Both the position numbers and the translations under genes were made by a program. DNA of 64,000 nt from NCBI GenBank assembly GCA_965207045.1, contig OZ242261.1, positions 1,240,001 to 1,304,000 on the forward strand, given 5' to 3'. Position 1 is the stretch's first letter. The number at the start of each line of letters is the position of its first letter. The notes beneath the pieces were generated by a model. That model had not been told where the DNA came from, did not search any database, and saw only the letters and a list, made by a program, of their open reading frames with translations. Source of the DNA: G965207045 sp965207045 (GTDB lineage Bacteria > Pseudomonadota > Alphaproteobacteria > Rickettsiales > Anaplasmataceae). This document shows positions 34,946-45,112 of the stretch, in pieces.

Positions 34946-37822
34946 TTAGTTAGTAGTATAGCCTGTAAAATAACTCCCAAATTCATTTTGCTTTTTTGTA
35001 GTCTGTAGAGGAGATGGTGGTTCTTTAATTGACGATATTTTTGTTGGCACCACCGCTTGCAAATGTTGTTTGTTTTCATTTGTACACTCTACCGGCTTGT
35101 AATAGCAATTAGATACATTGCTTAGATTTTCTTCACTTTCTTCTGATTTTAAATGGTTGTCATGTGCACTAGGATCATAATCAGGTATTTCAGAGTAACT
35201 ATCTAGATTTTCTTCACTCTCTTCTGATTTTGAATGGTTGTCATGTGCACTAGGATCATAATCACGTGTTTTTTCATCTTTCTTCACGAGCCTAACAGAA
35301 TCACTTTTTGAAGAACTTCTCTCCCACTCTTCCCCTGTTATTTCATCCGTTGAATCGTTAGTGAAGCGAGTAGGATGAATCTGCTTTCTAGGATTTCTTC
35401 TAGTAGCCTTTTTTTCTTCCTTCTCCTCATTCTGTAGTACAGGTACAAATCTTTCTATTGCTATTTGCAAATCATTTAGCGTTGAGCTGTCATCTTGAAG
35501 ATATGCATATGCAGTAGTTTTTAATGTTGTGATAGCATAAGTTACTAGATTATAGACATTTTCTTTAGTACTTTCTCTTCCTAATACACAGTAAATAAAA
35601 GATTCTAATGAGTCAGATTCTGGTATTTCTTTTTCTAAAAATTGCTTCTTCCAATCTAATGTTTGCTCTCGCAGTGTTTGCATAACATTTTTTAACAGTG
35701 TTTGCATAACATTTTTAAAGTTTTCTTGTCTAGCAAGATCAAGACGAAAGGATACTGCTTCTTGTGTAGCAAGATCAAAATGAGAGGATAATGCTTCTTG
35801 TTTAACAAGATCAAGATGAGGTAATACTAATTTTTCCTCCTCTATTATCTTATCTTTTTTTCTTTTCTCCTTATGAGCCCTATTATACTTTTGCCTCTTA
35901 TTCTTGATCATATCTGTTATCTTATTAATATCTGCAATAATGTCACTATCGTAAGTAATCTCTGGATCTTCAGCCAGAGTATTGAGAGCTTCTCGCAGTT
36001 GCGTTTCATAATTGATACAATAAGGAGAATAATTACTACCATTTACAAAACAAATAAACGAGGCAATATTTAGCTGCTGTGGTATTTTCTTTCCGTTTAT
36101 CATTATATTCTTATTACGCAGTTTCATTATTAACTCCGTTACTAGAAGTCCTATTGGTGATGTTGCTTTTCTTCCTGGGGGATTTCTTTTTATTTTCCTC
36201 GCATGATGAGTCTTTTCATACTCTCGCCTCTTCTCCTTTATTATCTTTTTTATCTCATCAATAACTGCAATAATGTTACTATCTTGAGCAATCTCTGGAT
36301 TTGTAGGCAGATCTTTAAGAATTTTTTTCAGTTCACAGTCATGATTATTGGGAGAATAAAGACTATCATAATTTACAAAACGAATAAATGAGGCAATATT
36401 TTCACACTTTGGTATTTTCCTTCTGTTTATTGTTATATTCTTATTACGCATTTCTCTTATTAACTTCATTACTAGAAATACTAGTCGTGATGATCTTGCT
36501 TTTTTTTCTGGGTGATTTTTGGAAGAGTGTATGTTATTATTCGCTCTTATTCCTTCTTTTAACGTTTCTGGGTTTCGCAAGGTTTCTTGTTGTGTATGAT
36601 GAACTTCAGATGTTTTTTCAGGACTCTCTCCAACAGTTTTTTTTCTTAGGTGATTTCCATGCATATAGCTATTCGGGTCGTATTGGGGGTAGTAGTTTTC
36701 ATGCATATGGCTGTAGTAGCTATGGTGGTAGTAATTTTCATGCATATGGCTGTAGTAGCTATGGTGGTAGTAGTTTTCATGCATATAGCTATAGTTCGGG
36801 TCGTAGCTAAGGGGGTAGGGGTAGTGTCCAAACATATAGCAGCTATGATGCAGCAGTTGATTTTCAATATAGCTATGCCTTGTTTCTTCTATTAACGTTT
36901 CTGGGTTTTGCGAAGTTTCTTGTTGTGTATGATGAACTTCAGATGTTTTTTTAGGACTCTCTCCAACAGTTTTTTTTCTTGGGTGATTTCCAGGTATATA
37001 GCTATTCGGGTCGTTTCCATGCATATAGCTATGATGCAGTTGATTTTCAATATAGCTATGCTTTGTTTCTTCTTTTAACGTTTCTAGGTTTCTTCGAAAA
37101 GTTGCTTTTTGCTTACTCTTACGCCTGAAACAGTAAATTTGATTATTCCCTGTTATTCCTTCTTTTAACGTTTCTAAGTCTTGCAAAATTTCTTCGTATG
37201 TATGATCAGGTCCAGATGTTGTCTTAGAAAGATTTCTAACAGTTTGTAAAAGAACATTGACGGCTTTCTTTATATTAGGTAATGAATCGCCGGAAATTTT
37301 TTTACCAAGTACCCAATAAACAAAGTCATCCTTTGAAAATGGAATGTCGATACTTCGTCCTTCTATTTTACTGATATTTGCATTTAATAGCTTGTGTATT
37401 AAACTTCGCACTTTTTGTGCAATAGGAAAGAAATTACCATTAATTGATTTCTTAGGATTTATTTTGCTTCCTTTCTCGCAATCATTGACTGAGGATAATA
37501 AATCATTTATTATATAAATAAGTGTGGGATCTTGATTAACAGATGCCCATTTTTCTTCACTTTTAAGAATTGTGAGAGATAAATTTAGCTTCTCCCAATT
37601 TGTGTATCCCTTAACATTTTCTCCTTCAAGCACAAAATTGTTGAGTGAAGCAATAGCTTTACTTTCTTTTTCTACTGGCAATTTATTTTTCATATTCTTA
37701 ATGCCTTTTTCTTGTAGTGATGCTATCAGTTGTTTTACTTTAGAAGGTATTGATTTAAGTATTGATTGTATTGATTCAATTTCTTCTTTCAATTGAGGCG
37801 ATTGTGAATTAGCACCATTCAT
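34946..37822 (-). CDS. Giant lineage-specific repeat protein with His/Tyr-rich centre
   Basis: About 958 residues from ATG 37822 (AAGG ahead of it); an ATG at 37882 touching the engB stop would add 20. No signal peptide, membrane helix or known enzyme domain. It has at least four, perhaps five, divergent copies of a 70-100-residue helical module with the pattern L-I-x-x-L...I-P...SFI-x-x-V...L...I (roughly residues 40-115, 150-225, 455-560, 570-680, 720-820). Between modules 2 and 3 lies a histidine- and tyrosine-rich region, with a 13-residue HENYYHHSYYSHM unit in tandem and the phrase KKTVGESP-KTSEVHHTQQET repeated. The C terminus repeats DYDPSAHDNH and SEESEENL. It may bind metal through the His clusters; a surface or effector role is inference. 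The closest neighbour is engB. Confidence 0.8.
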   Translation of the reverse strand: MNGANSQSPQLKEEIESIQSILKSIPSKVKQLIASLQEKGIKNMKNKLPVEKESKAIASLNNFVLEGENVKGYTNWEKLNLSLTILKSEEKWASVNQDPTLIYIINDLLSSVNDCEKGSKINPKKSINGNFFPIAQKVRSLIHKLLNANISKIEGRSIDIPFSKDDFVYWVLGKKISGDSLPNIKKAVNVLLQTVRNLSKTTSGPDHTYEEILQDLETLKEGITGNNQIYCFRRKSKQKATFRRNLETLKEETKHSYIENQLHHSYMHGNDPNSYIPGNHPRKKTVGESPKKTSEVHHTQQETSQNPETLIEETRHSYIENQLLHHSCYMFGHYPYPLSYDPNYSYMHENYYHHSYYSHMHENYYHHSYYSHMHENYYPQYDPNSYMHGNHLRKKTVGESPEKTSEVHHTQQETLRNPETLKEGIRANNNIHSSKNHPEKKARSSRLVFLVMKLIREMRNKNITINRRKIPKCENIASFIRFVNYDSLYSPNNHDCELKKILKDLPTNPEIAQDSNIIAVIDEIKKIIKEKRREYEKTHHARKIKRNPPGRKATSPIGLLVTELIMKLRNKNIMINGKKIPQQLNIASFICFVNGSNYSPYCINYETQLREALNTLAEDPEITYDSDIIADINKITDMIKNKRQKYNRAHKEKRKKDKIIEEEKLVLPHLDLVKQEALSSHFDLATQEAVSFRLDLARQENFKNVMQTLLKNVMQTLREQTLDWKKQFLEKEIPESDSLESFIYCVLGRESTKENVYNLVTYAITTLKTTAYAYLQDDSSTLNDLQIAIERFVPVLQNEEKEEKKATRRNPRKQIHPTRFTNDSTDEITGEEWERSSSKSDSVRLVKKDEKTRDYDPSAHDNHSKSEESEENLDSYSEIPDYDPSAHDNHLKSEESEENLSNVSNCYYKPVECTNENKQHLQAVVPTKISSIKEPPSPLQTTKKQNEFGSYFTGYTTN
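36690..36794 (-). repeat. 39-bp tandem repeat in the His/Tyr-rich region
   Basis: Two nearly identical 39-bp units (36690-36728 and 36729-36767) and a partial third (36768-36794). On the minus strand each codes for a 13-residue His/Tyr unit. The units are in frame, so copy-number changes would lengthen or shorten the protein without breaking it. Confidence 0.9.
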
Positions 37823-37882
37823 TGTCTTAACCTTATTATTATAATTAACCTTGGTAATATCATAAAGAAAATTTTTGATCAA

Positions 37883-38479
37883 TTATTTTACATAATTAAT
37901 TATGGTATTACGTAATTTTACTAAACCTATATTATCCTTGACGCTAGTTGTGATTATTTCTGTATTGATGAATTTTAGTTCAATATTTTTTATCTCATCA
38001 ATAACTTTATCTGCTTCATTTTTTTTAACCTTATCAGTTTTTGTTATAACAATAGTGTAGCTTATTGAATATGATTCAAGCCACTCTATAACTTCTATAT
38101 CATTTTTTTGTATTGATCTTCTTGCATCAATTAATAGAAACAATTGTTTTAGATTTTTTCGTGATAATATATAAAACGCTATTAATTCTGACCAATTATG
38201 GACTTTACTTCTTGCTACTTTTGAATAGCCATAGCCTGGTAGATCAACTAAAGTTATAAAATTTTTTATAGTAAAGAAATTAATCTGTTGCGTCCTACCA
38301 GGAGTTTTTGATATCTTTGCTAGATTTTTCCTGTAAGTTAGGGCATTCAATAAACTTGACTTACCAACATTGGAACGTCCAGCGAATGATACTTCGTTAA
38401 CATATAAATCTTTTGGAATTTGGTGTTTTGAAGTTATCCCAAGAACGAATTTGCATTGTTTGAATTTTGCATTGATCAT
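37883..38479 (-). CDS. engB: Ribosome biogenesis GTPase EngB/YihA
   Basis: A 198-residue TRAFAC GTPase needed for 50S subunit assembly. Walker A is GRSNVGKSSLLNAL (about residues 33-46), switch region G2/G3 DLPGYGYSKVAR (about 79-90) and the guanine-specificity motif TKTDKV (about 147-152). It is followed on the minus strand by the giant repeat gene. Confidence 0.96.
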   Translation of the reverse strand: MINAKFKQCKFVLGITSKHQIPKDLYVNEVSFAGRSNVGKSSLLNALTYRKNLAKISKTPGRTQQINFFTIKNFITLVDLPGYGYSKVARSKVHNWSELIAFYILSRKNLKQLFLLIDARRSIQKNDIEVIEWLESYSISYTIVITKTDKVKKNEADKVIDEIKNIELKFINTEIITTSVKDNIGLVKLRNTIINYVK

Positions 38480-38551
38480 TAATTTACTTTCTGTTATTTT
38501 TTAACCATTCTATAATATAATAATAGATCATGAACAGCTTTTATTTAATTC

Positions 38552-39790
38552 ATGTTACGGGATCAGGATAAGATTTTAAAAAATATTGAAGATATTGCTT
38601 CAGTAGATTTGCACTCATCTATGAAAAGGGGTGATTGGCAAGATACGAAACATTTAATTGCAAAAGGTCCTGAGTGGATCATTGAAGAAATAAAAAATTC
38701 GGGTTTGCGTGGGCGTGGTGGTGCTGGGTTTCCAACTGGCGTGAAATGGAGTTTTATGCCGAAAAAACGTTCTAAAGAGCAGCCAGCCTATTTAATTGTA
38801 AATGCTGATGAATCAGAACCTGGTACCTGTAAAGATCGAGATATTATAAGATATGAGCCTCATAAAATTATAGAAGGTGCAGTTATTGCAGGACATGCAA
38901 TAAGGGCTACAACAGCGTATATATATATACGTGGTGAATTTGATCATGAAGCAAACATCTTGGAGTCTGCAATTGAGGAAGCTTATGAAGCTGAATTTTT
39001 GGGTGATGGTTTTGATATTTATCTGCATAGAGGTGCGGGGGCTTATATTTGTGGAGAGGAAACTGCTCAACTTCAATCTATTGAAGGTAAGAAGGGTATG
39101 CCACGCTTAAAACCACCTTTCCCTGCTATGGTGGGCCTGTATGGTTGCCCCACAACAATCAATAATGTTGAGACAATTGCTGTAGTGCCAACTATTTTGC
39201 GCAGGGGTGCAGAGTGGTTTAAAAATTTAGGGAAGCCTAACAACACTGGTACGAAGGTATTTTGTATATCTGGTCATGTAAATAGGCCTTGTAATGTTGA
39301 AGAAGAGCTTGGTATCCCTTTGAAAGAGCTAATAGAAAAATATGCTGATGGAGTTATAGGTGGATGGGATTATTTGCTTGCTGTAATTCCAGGTGGTTCT
39401 TCTGTACCGCTTATACCAAAGGAAATTTGTGATACTGTTGAAATGGATTTTGACTCATTAAGAGCAGTTCAGTCTGGGCTTGGTACTGCAGCAGTCATAG
39501 TTATGAATAAGTCAACTGATATAATTGCTGCAATTGAGCGTCTATCTCATTTTTATATGCATGAGTCATGTGGACAGTGTACTCCGTGTCGTGAAGGTAC
39601 TGGTTGGATGTGGCGCATGATGAAAAAGTTAGTCAAGGGTGAGGCTAAGAAAACGGATATAGATAAACTTTATGATATAAGTAAACAAGTTGAAGGTCAT
39701 ACAATTTGTGCTTTAGGTGATGCAGCTGCTTGGCCTATTCAAGGTTTGATTAGGCACTTTAGAAGTACAATTGAATCTAGAATTTCTTAA
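38552..39790 (+). CDS. nuoF: NADH-quinone oxidoreductase subunit F
   Basis: NuoF is the NADH- and FMN-binding 51-kDa subunit of complex I. In 412 residues it shows SGLRGRGGAGFPTGVKW (NADH-binding, about residues 49-65), DESEPGTCKDRDI (FMN), GAGAYICGEETAQLQSIEG, and the N3 iron-sulfur ligands Cys340, Cys343, Cys346 in SCGQCTPCREG with Cys386 in TICALGD. It stands alone; other nuo genes are outside the window, in keeping with the split nuo operons of this order. Confidence 0.97.
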   Translation: MLRDQDKILKNIEDIASVDLHSSMKRGDWQDTKHLIAKGPEWIIEEIKNSGLRGRGGAGFPTGVKWSFMPKKRSKEQPAYLIVNADESEPGTCKDRDIIRYEPHKIIEGAVIAGHAIRATTAYIYIRGEFDHEANILESAIEEAYEAEFLGDGFDIYLHRGAGAYICGEETAQLQSIEGKKGMPRLKPPFPAMVGLYGCPTTINNVETIAVVPTILRRGAEWFKNLGKPNNTGTKVFCISGHVNRPCNVEEELGIPLKELIEKYADGVIGGWDYLLAVIPGGSSVPLIPKEICDTVEMDFDSLRAVQSGLGTAAVIVMNKSTDIIAAIERLSHFYMHESCGQCTPCREGTGWMWRMMKKLVKGEAKKTDIDKLYDISKQVEGHTICALGDAAAWPIQGLIRHFRSTIESRIS

Positions 39791-40006
39791 GAAAGATAAT
39801 ATTGTTAACTTAAATTTAATAATTACTATAGTTGTGTATCTGGTTGCAATCTATACAAAATGATTTTTTTATAAAGCTGACTTGTAGACTTTTTTTGTAT
39901 TTAGAAATAATTTTTTTTATAAAAAACTGATAAAAAAAGAAAATCTCTTATTGCATGAATTGGTAGATAGTATTAATGTATAGTAACTAGACTATAGGTA
40001 GAAGTT

Positions 40007-40582
40007 ATGCCTGATAATAGTTCTGATATATTCGACATCCGTGACTGGAATAATAATTCTGATACAAGGTTGGTTTATATTTTTATATTGTCTGTCCTTA
40101 CGTGTGTTTCTATCTTCATCTGTATTATTAAGAAAGATAGAAATAACGATAAAAAGATAGGAGAGAAGTGTCAGCAAGATTCTAAGTTAAAATGCAAAAA
40201 TGAAGATGTTCTTCTAGGTAATACTGAGGGTGAAGCTAAGGAGCTTGTGAACGCGAAGCGGAATAAGTCTGATAAAGAAGAGAAAGTGTCTAAGGCTAAT
40301 ATACAACATGGTGAGAAGCAAGATAATATGGAGGAAGAAGTGGTAAGTTTGTCATATATTCGTGATTCTAATTCTGATTCGGAAGATGAAAATAAAGTTG
40401 TGACACCCTTATTACATTATGTTTCTGCAGGTGTTAATAGTGATGGTGATGCACAGTTAGAATCAATCCCTCTTGTTGATAAGAGTGTAGGTATCGATGA
40501 TGATTCTCAAAAAAAAAACGTGGGCATTAAGTTGAGTAGTTGTTCGCTTGTGCACTCGGATACTCAAATTACTCGTCTTTAG
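40007..40582 (+). CDS. Hypothetical single-pass membrane protein, acidic tail
   Basis: A 191-residue protein not recognised. Short polar N terminus (about 24 residues), one membrane helix at about 24-46 (VYIFILSVLTCVSIFICII), then a strongly charged, low-complexity tail with many Asp, Glu, Lys and Ser residues (including NSDSEDENK). The lack of an N-terminal cleavage site suggests a membrane-anchored protein. Its composition resembles the gene at 40.9 kb and the decayed gene at 13.8-14.8 kb, a recurring architecture here rather than proven homology. Confidence 0.65.
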   Translation: MPDNSSDIFDIRDWNNNSDTRLVYIFILSVLTCVSIFICIIKKDRNNDKKIGEKCQQDSKLKCKNEDVLLGNTEGEAKELVNAKRNKSDKEEKVSKANIQHGEKQDNMEEEVVSLSYIRDSNSDSEDENKVVTPLLHYVSAGVNSDGDAQLESIPLVDKSVGIDDDSQKKNVGIKLSSCSLVHSDTQITRL

Positions 40583-40892
40583 GAAGTTAATAAAATAGTT
40601 GATATTTTTTGTTTGCGTTATCATATAACTAGTTTTTCTTTGTTCTTGTTTGTTGTGTTACCTTATTGTGAAAGTTGATACATCAAATTGTACTGATGTA
40701 GATAGAGTGTTCTACTATTTTGAATGATTAAGTAAAACAAAATAATTACAAATTTATGTTTAAGAGAACAAGTTAAGCGTTAAGGTGAGTAAGAACATAA
40801 TACTGTTATTTGATGGAAAGCCTATTAAGGCTGCGAATAAGTTGGTACTATAATAAGCATGATGAAATTTTGCCATTGTTTATTTTGTATAA
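40583..40892. other. Intergenic region between two small membrane protein genes
   Basis: About 310 AT-rich bases; nothing recognisable seen apart from a likely promoter area for the downstream gene. Confidence 0.45.
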
Positions 40893-40922
40893 ATGGTTGT
40901 TATTTACTATAGTATAATTTAT

Positions 40923-41348
40923 ATGACAGAGAATAATATAAAATATTATATGTTAAGATATAGAGAACCGCAAGAAAGTCTTCCGAACGAATATTTTGGG
41001 CCTGAAGCTTGTGCGTGTGCAAGACAATGTGATGTTTGTTATGAAAAAGGTAGGTCAGAAGGTATTATATTGTCTTCTTTAATAGCAATAGCAATTGCAA
41101 TGGTTATCTTCTCTTTTTTTTGTGTGTTTTTGGTTTTAAAAATGGGAAGAAGTGTTGTTAGTGGCAGAGTTAACAACAATAGTGCTATTAATATGGCAAA
41201 TAGAGATTCTCAAAATGGGAGCGTTGATGATGGTCATCAGTTAGAAGCTCTTCTAGATGTTAGCTCGCCACAGTCGCAGGTTATTAGTGATAGCATTAAT
41301 ACACTTGCTAGTAGTAATAGTAGAGCTGATGTTGAAAGTGTTCTCTAA
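40923..41348 (+). CDS. Hypothetical single-pass membrane protein with Cys cluster
   Basis: About 141 residues from the ATG at 40923; an ATG at 40893 would add ten hydrophobic residues, and the choice is uncertain. Just before the membrane helix (about residues 46-71, with LIAIAIAMVIFSFF) sits a compact cysteine cluster CACARQCDVC that could hold a metal or form disulfides. The C-terminal 65 residues are polar and rich in Ser, Asn and Gln. No family recognised. Same strand and spacing as the gene at 40.0 kb. Confidence 0.6.
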   Translation: MTENNIKYYMLRYREPQESLPNEYFGPEACACARQCDVCYEKGRSEGIILSSLIAIAIAMVIFSFFCVFLVLKMGRSVVSGRVNNNSAINMANRDSQNGSVDDGHQLEALLDVSSPQSQVISDSINTLASSNSRADVESVL

Positions 41349-41385
41349 ATATCTTTTGACTTTTTGTGATAAGCAAAAAGGTTAA

Positions 41386-42579
41386 TTAGCCATAAGAATA
41401 ATTAATTTCTTGTTTCAGAATTGATTCTAAGACATGCCCGAAGTGGTTAATACATTCTTTAGTAATTATCAAGGGTGGTGTCAACCTAATAGTATTTTTG
41501 TGCGAGGTCTTTCCTATAATTAAGCCTTTATCCAGGCATAATTTAATTAAATTTTGTACTTGCATGTTATTATTAAACTCTATCCCCATGAGTAAGCCTT
41601 TTCCCCTAGTTTCTTTGATTATGTTAGGGAATTGCTTTTTTAGAGACGATAATAATTGACGTAAATTTTCTGCTGTGCTGTTCACTTCATCAAGAAATTG
41701 TGGCTGAGTTTGTACATCTAATACAGCATTTCCTACAGCCATAGCTAAAGGATTCCCGCCATAAGTAGAACCATGCATTCCGGGTTTCATTATTTCTGCT
41801 ACTTTTTCCTTGATTAAGCAGGCGGCTAAGGGAAAACCATTACCAATAGCTTTTCCGCATGTTACTATATCTGGTTTTAATCCTATCTTTTGATGATAAA
41901 ATAGAGAGCCTATTCTGCCATAACCAGTTTGTACCTCATCAATTGCAAATATTAGATTATTTTCATTAGAAATTTTTTGAGCTGCATGCAAATAATTAAT
42001 GTCTAACTGATAAATACCACCTTCAGATTGTATTAGTTCTAAAAAAATTCCTGCTGTTGTATCATCTATTGCACTTTCTAATTCTGCTAAATCATTACGC
42101 ACAACTCTTGTAAAGCCTGGTAATAGTGGTGCATATCCTTCTCTTGCATAATCATTTCCTCCTGCTGATATTGCAGAAATACTTCTTCCGTGAAAGCCAT
42201 CTTTAAGTGTGATGATTTTATTTGCTTTTGTATTGTTGTGAGTATATTGATAGCGTCTTATGAGCTTGATGGCGGTTTCTGTTGCTTCTAATCCACTTGA
42301 GCAAAAAAATATTTTATCTATATTGGTGAGCTTGCTGAGTCTTGATGCTAACCTTTCTTGTTCAGGAATGGTGAAAAGGTTAGAGCAGTGCCATAATTCT
42401 TTGCTTTGTTTTTTGATTGCTTTAACAATATATGGATGACAATGTCCTAATGAAACTGTTGCAATGCCTGACATAAAGTCTAAGTATTCCTTTCCTTTCT
42501 CATCGTACAAATAAACTCCCTTTCCTCGGATTATTCTTATTAGAGACCTATTATAGACATTCAGTAAATGTTGCTTCAT
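41386..42579 (-). CDS. argD: Acetylornithine/succinyldiaminopimelate aminotransferase
   Basis: Class III PLP aminotransferase of 397 aa. Key marks: LDFMSGIATVSLGHCHP near the N terminus, FFCSSGLEATETAIKL, FHGRSISAIS, the DEVQTGYGRIG motif (PLP-pyridine Asp), and the PLP Lys in VTCGKAIGNGFPLAA (around residue 244). ArgD acts in arginine and lysine/diaminopimelate synthesis; the latter would supply peptidoglycan, which fits rodA being present. Its start overlaps the valS stop by four bases (ATGA). Confidence 0.92.
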   Translation of the reverse strand: MKQHLLNVYNRSLIRIIRGKGVYLYDEKGKEYLDFMSGIATVSLGHCHPYIVKAIKKQSKELWHCSNLFTIPEQERLASRLSKLTNIDKIFFCSSGLEATETAIKLIRRYQYTHNNTKANKIITLKDGFHGRSISAISAGGNDYAREGYAPLLPGFTRVVRNDLAELESAIDDTTAGIFLELIQSEGGIYQLDINYLHAAQKISNENNLIFAIDEVQTGYGRIGSLFYHQKIGLKPDIVTCGKAIGNGFPLAACLIKEKVAEIMKPGMHGSTYGGNPLAMAVGNAVLDVQTQPQFLDEVNSTAENLRQLLSSLKKQFPNIIKETRGKGLLMGIEFNNNMQVQNLIKLCLDKGLIIGKTSHKNTIRLTPPLIITKECINHFGHVLESILKQEINYSYG

Positions 42580-44978
42580 GCTAAATCGATCTCTAAGACT
42601 TTTACTGATTTACCTAGTTGCCAACTTATTTTTTCTGTGTTACAGGTTTGTTTTAGATCAAACTCAGCTTTTATTATGTCTTCGTCTTCTATTTGTACTA
42701 ACATGCTTTTTAGGGGAGATTTAACTGAGACTGCTTGTTTTGATTTAAATTCACGTACTTCTTCTAAAATTTTAATGAATGATACACCAATATTTGTTGT
42801 CTCTTTCGGTATTTTAAGGTAATTAGGCCAGTTATTTATGCAGTGTACCGAAAATGTGCTGTATAAGTTATTGTACAACTTTTCTGTCAAAAATGGAATA
42901 AATGGTGCAAACAAACGTAATATGATATTAAAGGTATAGCATAAACAATGTATCGAGCTTTCATGACCGTTTGCATCACTTTGGTAAGCTCTGGCCTTGA
43001 CTAGCTCTAGGTAGTTATCACAAAAATCTTTCCAAAAAAAAGTTTCGATTACTTCTTTGGCTTGGCAATATTCAAAATTATTTAATTCTTGTGTTGCTGT
43101 TTTTACAGCATCATGTAAACTGCCTAATATCCAAAGATCTGTTGGATAGTTCACAAATTCAACTAAATAGTCATGAGTGATAAAATTTGAAATGAATTTA
43201 CCAGCATTCCATATTTTTGTTATTAAACGCTTTCCCATTTTTATCACATTTTCAGAGTAAACAGTATCACTTCCTAAATGGGAATTTGATGTCCAATATC
43301 TTATAACATCAGCACCATACTTGTCCAACAACGTGAGTGGTTCTATTATATTACCTTTGGATTTGCTCATCTTGCTTTTATCTTCAGCAAGGCACCAGCC
43401 GCTAATCATTAGGTTATGCCAAGGTTTATTTTTATTATGTAGATGAGATTTAACTATTGTGTAAAATGCCCAAGTCCGTATAATTTCATGTGCTTGAGGT
43501 CTTAGATGGGATGGAAATATTTCTCGAGCTGAGTCTAATTTATAGTTTTCGTTTATGTAATGAGAATTTAGTTGCGGCGATAGAGAGCTTGTAGCCCATG
43601 TATCCATTACATCATTTTCTGTAGTTACTTCATTGCGACTATAACCAACGGGTAGGTCTTTAAGTGGATTGATTGGTAATTGAGTTTTATTTGGGAGTAT
43701 TATTTTTCCTTTTTCACCTATGCGATTTGAGTACCAAAGTGGAAGTGGAACACCAAAATAACGTTGTCTTGAGATACACCAATCCCACTTCAAGTTTTCA
43801 ATCCATTTTTCTATAATCACGCGTTTGCTAGGAGGGTGCCAATTGCACTCCTTAACAATTTCAAGCAATTTTTCTTTATGTTCTATGACTTTGATAAACC
43901 ATTGTTTTGTTGGTAAGATCTCAAGCGGTGAACCAGATCTTTCTGCACATTTAACTTTATGAATTATCTCCTCTCTATGTACAATCTGTTCAAATATTAA
44001 TTCAATCATCTTAGCTCTAGCATCTTTAATTTTCAATCCTTCCAACGCAGATATAGCTGTAGTGTTTTTTACAAATTTATTTAAGTTGCATATTCTGCCA
44101 TATTTATTAATGATGATTTTCATTGGTAATGAATGCTTTTTCCACCAATGTAAATCCATGTCATCTCCAAATGTACAACACATAACTGCACCACTTCCTT
44201 TTTCTATTTTAACATTTTCATCAGAAATTATTGGTACTTCTACTTCAAATAATGGAGTAATAGCTTTACTGCCAATATATGTTGAATAACGTTCATCTTG
44301 AGGGTGGACAAAGATAGCAACACAAGCGGGTAATAATTCTGGACGAGTTGTTGCTATGGTAATATCTCTGCCATTATTTGTGCTGAATTTTAGATAATTC
44401 ATGTATGATGTAAATTCTATTTCTTCTATTTCAGCTTGTGCTATTGCAGTTTGATCAGCAATATCCCAAAGCATTGGCTGTTCTTGTTGATATAACTGAT
44501 CTTTGTTGTAGAGATCTAGAAAGGACATTTGCGATAATGCACGTGAATTCCTGCTGATTGTATTATATTCTTGCCTCCAATCGATGCTAAGACCAATCCT
44601 TTTAAACAATTCTCTGAATTCTTTTCTATGTTCTTCTGAAACCTTGTGGCATAATTTTACAAATTCTTCGCGATTTGTTTTATAAGCTTTTAATTTATAC
44701 TTTTTTTCAACTAATCTTTCGGTGGGTAAACCATTATCATCAAATCCCATAGGATAAAAAACATCTTTACCTATCATTCGCTGATATCTAGCAATGAAGT
44801 CAATATGACAATAGCTAAAGATGTGACCAATATGAAGAGAGCCTGAAATAGTGGGAGGAGGGGTATCTATCACGAAATCATTTTTACCCTTCCAGTGATA
44901 TATATTTGACAAATTCCACTGCTCTTGAATCTTTTTTTCTATCAATTTGCTGTTATATTTTTCGTCTAGCTGAATCAC
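42576..44978 (-). CDS. valS: Valyl-tRNA synthetase
   Basis: Class I synthetase of 800 aa. HIGH region PPPTISGSLHIGHIFSY is at about residues 40-56 and KMSKSKGN at about 538-545; the CP1 editing domain includes ATTRPELLPACVAIFVHPQD. The length is short for a bacterial ValRS and it lacks the long C-terminal arm; the Rickettsiales ValRS has been described as belonging to the archaeal group, and this protein is consistent with that. Cotranscribed with argD. Confidence 0.95.
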   Translation of the reverse strand: MIQLDEKYNSKLIEKKIQEQWNLSNIYHWKGKNDFVIDTPPPTISGSLHIGHIFSYCHIDFIARYQRMIGKDVFYPMGFDDNGLPTERLVEKKYKLKAYKTNREEFVKLCHKVSEEHRKEFRELFKRIGLSIDWRQEYNTISRNSRALSQMSFLDLYNKDQLYQQEQPMLWDIADQTAIAQAEIEEIEFTSYMNYLKFSTNNGRDITIATTRPELLPACVAIFVHPQDERYSTYIGSKAITPLFEVEVPIISDENVKIEKGSGAVMCCTFGDDMDLHWWKKHSLPMKIIINKYGRICNLNKFVKNTTAISALEGLKIKDARAKMIELIFEQIVHREEIIHKVKCAERSGSPLEILPTKQWFIKVIEHKEKLLEIVKECNWHPPSKRVIIEKWIENLKWDWCISRQRYFGVPLPLWYSNRIGEKGKIILPNKTQLPINPLKDLPVGYSRNEVTTENDVMDTWATSSLSPQLNSHYINENYKLDSAREIFPSHLRPQAHEIIRTWAFYTIVKSHLHNKNKPWHNLMISGWCLAEDKSKMSKSKGNIIEPLTLLDKYGADVIRYWTSNSHLGSDTVYSENVIKMGKRLITKIWNAGKFISNFITHDYLVEFVNYPTDLWILGSLHDAVKTATQELNNFEYCQAKEVIETFFWKDFCDNYLELVKARAYQSDANGHESSIHCLCYTFNIILRLFAPFIPFLTEKLYNNLYSTFSVHCINNWPNYLKIPKETTNIGVSFIKILEEVREFKSKQAVSVKSPLKSMLVQIEDEDIIKAEFDLKQTCNTEKISWQLGKSVKVLEIDLA

Positions 44979-45112
44979 TCCAAAACTCTAACCATATTAT
45001 GCTGTTATTTTATATTAGCTAAGTAAGCTTTGTCTATGATTGTTACGGTTTTTTTGGTTGCAATTATTTGTACATTTTGTAACGTTGTTTCATTCTTATT
45101 TGGGGAAGAATT

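Noticed and set aside
34946..37882. Plus-strand frames in the His/Tyr-rich region
   Set aside because: Antisense readings of tandem repeats stay open by repetition; the minus-strand frame is continuous over nearly 3 kb.
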